A stretch of 64,000 nucleotides of DNA. Origin: Strongylocentrotus purpuratus (Eukaryota; Echinodermata; Echinoidea; Camarodonta; Strongylocentrotidae). Location: positions 50,067,333 through 50,131,332 of the forward strand of contig NW_022145606.1 of NCBI RefSeq assembly GCF_000002235.5, read 5' to 3'. The notes beneath the pieces are model-generated. The model saw only the letters and a program-made list of their open reading frames with translations, was not told the DNA's origin and did no database searches. Positions 60,141-64,000 of the stretch are shown one piece after another. Position 1 is the stretch's first letter; each line of letters starts with the position of its first letter. The position numbers and the translations under genes are program-made.

Positions 60141-60282
60141 ATGACGTCGACGGACAACTCACAGTTAGCTGCCTCTCACAGGAGGGCGCTCTTGGTTGCC
60201 GTGGCAGCGACCTGTAGCGAAGCAGGCTTCACAACGGGAGATGAAGACTGCCTGGAGACGCTGGCAGAAATCATGCAAAGCT
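60141..60282 (+). CDS. TAF8: TAF8 exon 1 (coding part)
   Basis: It runs from ATG to the donor GTGAGT and encodes residues 1-47 plus one base of codon 48. It holds the first helix and part of the second helix of the histone fold. Splicing to 60915 restores a tyrosine codon, as in family members. Confidence 0.93.
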
Positions 60283-63068
60283 GTGAGTCAGTTATACAGA
60301 GACAGTCTCTCGCCAGTATAGAGGTGCACGGCCGAATTGGGGGACTCTCCCATTTTAAAGACTGTCTCCTACTGGAGATTTAGCTTTCAAAATAACAAGG
60401 CAATTTTCCCCAGCCTCTTTATTGCCTCTGTGAGGTCAGGATCCCATTGTTTTTTTGCTTGGCTCATTTTCAAAAGTAGGCTGAAATTTTGAAGTAGACA
60501 TCTTACCTGGTAGGATTCAAACGTTTAAGTAGTTGTATGAGCATGTTTGTGCTTGTGCAATGTCAATGCGACCTGGCTTTAATGCTCTAGTACAGGGAGT
60601 GGAGCATTTGCCATGTCACGTGCGGATTAGCAATTGAATCCAATCCAAATATTCATGTAATATACAATTTTTCCCTCTTTTTATTGTTACACAGCCACCT
60701 TAACAGACTGATAATTTATGATGATATATTTTAAAGTTTTCTGTTACAAAAATATGTTCATTTCATATTGGCAATCTAGAGTAATGATTTAATATCACTT
60801 TTAATGTACTTGTTTTTATATGTAAAGGCATGCAGAATCTATGAAATATTTTGCACTGTTTTGAACTGTATTTTTCATAAGTTTCTTGAATCCTTTTTCA
60901 TATTTTTCCTCCAGATATCACAGAGTTAGGACAGAGCAGCCGAGCGTACTGTGAGCTTGCTTGTCGCTCGTTGCCGATGGTTACTGATATCGGCATGGCG
61001 ATGTCTCAATCGGGAGTGGATGCCTCAGAACTCAAGCAATTCGCTCGCAGGAAAAATAAGATCATCATTCCTAAACGTAAGGCCCATTTACTTATATTGT
61101 GTATGGGGGGGGGGGGGAGAAGAGAACAGAAAGAGAAAGGGGGTAAGAAGAGACAGGGAAAGGAGATAGAGAGAGAGAGAGAGAGAGAGAGAACAACAAA
61201 GAAAGTAAGTGAAGAAAAAGGGATTAATAGAGAGAGAGAGAGTAAGATTAAAAAAAAATATAGAGAAAGAGAGTGATATAGAGCAAGATAGAGAAAGAAA
61301 AAATAGAGAATAAGATAGAGAAAGAGAACAAAGAAGCAGAGTAAGAGAGAGAAAAAGAATGAAAGTGAAAAATGGAAGAGGAGAAATCTTTGAGAGAAAG
61401 AGAGAGGGAAAGAATGAAAGAAAGATAAAATGTACACAAGAAAGATGTCCAAGACTTTCTTTAAAAGTGCATGAATCTTTTTTGTCTTACAGAGTGCACA
61501 TGACGTTATTAGATTTAGGACAAAGGTCAAATTCTCTCTTTCTTATATTGCAGAGGACAGACTGCGTCCGACCTCTGACCCATCAGGTCTGCAAGTAGGT
61601 CAACGTAACAAACATCCCTCATACATCTATGATCATCTTCCGGCATTCCCAGACTCGCATACATACATCCAGACTCCGGTAAGCAACCTACCATGCCTCA
61701 CACTGCCTACGAATAAGGGAGTTTACAGATAGCACATGGTACAAATGACCCCACATATCCACATAATGTTTTACACATGGAGAAGTTCCACTTTGAGCAT
61801 CTTAGAATAATAACTGCCAAAGTCCTAGATGTGCTTCATGAATACCTTTTGTTTGCCCTCTTGAAAAGAATACTTCCACCTACGTATCTTAGAATGTACC
61901 GTTGGTGCATAAATGAATAATGTTACATAACTTTCATGAGCGCATATCCAGTATTCATCTCTGGTGGGTTTTACCTTTTTGGTACAAATGACCTTTATCT
62001 GCCCATGCGCAGATTGTATCTGTAAACTCCCTTATTGACGTCAAATGCTTTATCAAAGCCACGTAGCTGTATTACATTTTTCGAGGGGCGTAACCCAGCA
62101 AGCGTGAGAACTGTGAAAATGGATGGTTATTATCATTTTTTGGTAAATTTAGAGATTTTCTGAAAAATCAGAGGCTGGAATATTAATAAGTAGAGGTGTA
62201 TTCATTTTATGAAAGGCTATGTTAGTTGGGTTAGAGTGGCCCTTTAATCAATGGAACATGTGGCAAAAGAAAAAGCAGTGTTGCCAATTAACAATTTGAA
62301 TATAAGGAAATAAAGTTATTTGAATTTCATCCATGGGGGATGTTAAATCATAATGTGATATGCGCTATACAGGGACAGCATATTATTACCATTCCCATTT
62401 TCTGTCTGACAGACCTTCAAGCCTCAAGACAATGATTATAAGACGGTCCGAGAGAAGGCTGCCTCACAGCGCCGTGATGTCGAGAGAGCCTTGACGAGAT
62501 TCATTGCTAAAACGGGAGATAACCAAACGCTCTTCCCCGGTGACAGCAACCTCTTTCCATGTAAGTAGATGATGTCTTTTGGCAAGGTATTAATCTTTAT
62601 TTGCCACTCCATACTCAGGAGAGAAATGGGGATCTGGTAGGATGATGCCATGTCGTAAAGGCCAATGTGAATGAAAGTTACAATATGTATTACCGGTAAA
62701 CAGAAAAGGGCTAATTTGTACATGAAATTAGTGATGACAGATTCCTCTCTGTGTTGCCAATTTAATCTCTCATTTTTCCCCCTGCAGTGATAGCCTGTAC
62801 CCCTTCACCCGTACCGTACCTTGACGCCCTCATACCTTCAGAGCATGACGTCCTGGAGGAACCCGAAGAAAACCAAACTCTAGAGGGCGACATGAAATCG
62901 GCGGACGAGAGTGAGGAGAAGCGAGATTCTGGAGATGCTGAAGGAAAACCGAAAGGTACGGAAGACGATGGAGGATCAACGCCAGCGAAGAGACGGCATG
63001 ACCCAGAGGTCATTGATAATCCGTTCCTACGGGAACCAAAACGTCCGCGGTACAAGAAAAAGAAGTGA
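60141..63068 (+). CDS. TAF8: TAF8, TFIID subunit 8 (five coding exons, 285 aa)
   Basis: The coding exons are 60141-60282, 60915-61076, 61554-61678, 62413-62560 and 62788-63068, all with GT/AG junctions. They sum to 858 nt, or 285 residues plus stop; vertebrate TAF8 is about 310. Residues about 11-90 form the histone fold that pairs with TAF10 (LVAVAATCSEAGF, LAEIMQSYITELGQSSRAYC). Residues 124-143 (IYDHLPAFPDSHTYIQTP) and 156-173 (REKAASQRRDVERALTRF) are the highly conserved TAF8 central motif. The C-terminus IDNPFLREPKRPRYKKKK matches the nuclear-import tail. TAF8 acts in the nucleus, joining TAF10 and TAF2 to core TFIID for promoter recognition. The start is chosen by similarity to family N-termini; upstream non-coding exons cannot be excluded. 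Confidence 0.95.
60915..61076 (+). CDS. TAF8: TAF8 exon 2
   Basis: It follows the acceptor TTTTCCTCCAG and ends before GTAAGG. It encodes residues 48-101, the rest of the histone fold (SRAYCELACRSLP, TDIGMAMSQSGVDASELKQF). Confidence 0.93.
61077..61553 (+). repeat. TAF8 intron 2 with a G run and (GA)n tracts
   Basis: A G12 run (about 61106-61117) is followed by AGAGAG-rich sequence to about 61420. A 15-aa stretch of similarity to 51650-51740 (AAAGATGTCYAAGACTTTCTTT) is shared with DNA next to the TTC array, so a dispersed repeat lies here. The glycine/arginine/glutamate-rich frames are artefacts. Confidence 0.75.
61554..61678 (+). CDS. TAF8: TAF8 exon 3
   Basis: The acceptor is ATATTGCAG and the donor GTAAGC. 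It encodes residues 102-143, including the conserved HPSYIYDHLPAFPDSHTYIQ block. It ends in phase 0. Confidence 0.95.
62413..62560 (+). CDS. TAF8: TAF8 exon 4
   Basis: The acceptor is TCTGACAG and the donor GTAAGT. It encodes residues 144-192 with the REKAASQRRDVERALTRF motif, the most conserved part of the protein. Confidence 0.95.
62572..62700 (+). mobile_element. Decayed SINE body in TAF8 intron 4
   Basis: TGTCTTTTGGCAAGGTATTA, ATTTGCCACTCCA and ATCTGGTAGGATG match the body of the SINE at 63177-63525. The tRNA head is not visible. Confidence 0.55.
62788..63068 (+). CDS. TAF8: TAF8 exon 5 (last coding exon)
   Basis: The acceptor is CCCCCTGCAG. It encodes residues 193-285: PYLDALIPSEHDVLEEPEEN, then an acidic low-complexity linker, then a basic tail ending YKKKK and TGA. 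No AATAAA is seen between the stop and the SINE at 63177, so the 3' UTR may run into repeats or use a variant signal. Confidence 0.93.
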
Positions 63069-63176
63069 TCCATTACTTGCTAGGACAATTGAGATGGACT
63101 CTGTACATGTAACTTTTATGTCCAAGAAATTAAGGAAGAGGACAGCATGAATATTTTGAAACATGGCTAAAACATC

Positions 63177-63525
63177 GTAGAGGTGTCATGGTCGAGTGGA
63201 TATGTCACTGTACTGCAGATCACAAGGTACAGGGTTCGAGTCCTGCGCGGCACTAATGTCCTTTGTACAGACATTAATCTACATTTGCCACTCTCCACCC
63301 ATGTGTTGAATGGGTACCCGGTAGGATGCGAAAGTTAATGTGGTTAGATGAGTGTGCGTTTAAATGACGTCTGGCTGGAATGCTCCCCAGGGAGTGGAAA
63401 TGTGCATATATTGTGTGCAGGTAAGCCTGAATTTGATGACCGGGGTAATAATAGATCTGTAAAGCGCTTTGAGAGGGCCTGCGGTCCTGTAAAGCGCTAT
63501 ATTAGAAAGAACTATTAATATCATT
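63177..63525 (+). mobile_element. tRNA-derived SINE downstream of TAF8
   Basis: The head is AGAGGTGTCATGGTCGAGTG with box B GGTTCGAGTCC. The body has CACTAATGTCCTTTG, ATTTGCCACTCTCCACCC and ATGGGTACCCGGTAGGATG. The tail carries TGTAAAGCGCTTTGAGAG and AAAGCGCTATAT. It is the same family as 3121-3402 but with a longer middle and a different tail. Confidence 0.8.
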
Positions 63526-63960
63526 CCAGGCACAAGACAACAAAGTGATTGACAGTGTGAGAGCTAGGACAGTTGGCAGTCTCCATCTGCATTGTGATGT
63601 CATAATTCGCTGACACCAGACTTGTGTAAATACCATTGATGGGTGTACAAGTCTTGCACACAGCGAACCCGTGGTCCCATCGAGAAATACCCCCTAGTCT
63701 CTTCGGAAGTCATCGGGTGATGGAAATGTCAGATAATGACTTTAATACCATATGGGGGAATGGGTGGAAAAGGCAGAGTATTGTTGGTCATAAAACTGAA
63801 GACAAATCCTTGTAGTTGACAACACCCTTTATTGAGCTATCGTGCCTCCTGTGTGCATTACGTAATCCTTTCGGGAAAAGTGAAGTCCATACTCTGTGTG
63901 GGACATCACCTGTGATCGGGTGGATACCTAAATGGTGTCGTAGTCTTCTTGAGAACCCCA
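63526..63960. other. Unassigned DNA
   Basis: I see no coding exon, known repeat or RNA gene. It may be repeat-derived or part of the TAF8 3' flank. Confidence 0.4.
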
Positions 63961-64000
63961 ATACAGTGAAACTTCAGTATAACAAGGTCCTTGGGACCCT
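63961..64000. mobile_element. Possible pogo/Tigger-like terminus at the window edge
   Basis: ACAGTGAAACTTCAGTATAA resembles pogo-type TIRs (CAGTGAAACCTCG-like). The window ends before it can be tested. Confidence 0.3.

Overview
This is a metazoan nuclear window, most likely from an echinoderm and probably a sea urchin. That is an inference: the one host gene is animal-like with small exons, and the repeats are a deuterostome-type mix of L2/CR1-like, Tx1-like and RTE-like LINEs, a BEL/Pao element, tRNA-derived SINEs, a Helitron, and hAT, Harbinger-like, mariner-like and TTAA-site MITEs. No species can be named from the sequence alone. The only host protein-coding gene I can support is TAF8 (a TFIID subunit), in five exons at 60141-63068 on the + strand. 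About nine tenths of the window is transposable elements, many inserted inside one another.

Layout. 1-8420: copy A of a duplicated segment, containing a 1.4-kb TIR element with a SINE inside it, a TTAA MITE, two L2-like LINE fragments and a mariner-like foldback element. 9385-12225: a decayed Tx1-like LINE on the + strand, interrupted by a nearly intact LINE on the - strand (12226 to about 17000; ORF1 plus an ORF2 with one internal stop). 17300-34097: copy B, split by a mariner-like MITE that itself carries a 6.4-kb Harbinger-like element (17801-24184). Copy B also carries a 530-bp TTAA MITE, a 1.2-kb Helitron with textbook ends and several small hairpins. 35330-44450: a rearranged, more diverged copy C, holding a 4.3-kb Harbinger-like element (36594-40937) with arms made of the palindrome CCATGG, and a 1.9-kb hAT element (41936-43875) filled with a GCGAGCGAGC-containing tandem repeat. 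44600-48440: fragments of three LINEs and MITE debris. 48440-52776: simple repeats, small MITEs and unassigned AT-rich DNA. 52777-58741: a broken BEL/Pao LTR element with near-identical LTRs and a 5-bp target duplication. 58742-64000: the TAF8 locus and flanking SINEs.

The most useful property of the window is that copies A, B and C act as empty and filled sites for one another. This lets the ends, target duplications and insertion order of several elements be read directly. I found no convincing new gene system. The least explained items are a module of about 150 bases repeated ten times across A, B and C, the CCATGG-armed element with a CpG-rich segment next to it, and a hairpin with perfect 72-bp arms at 20205-20417.
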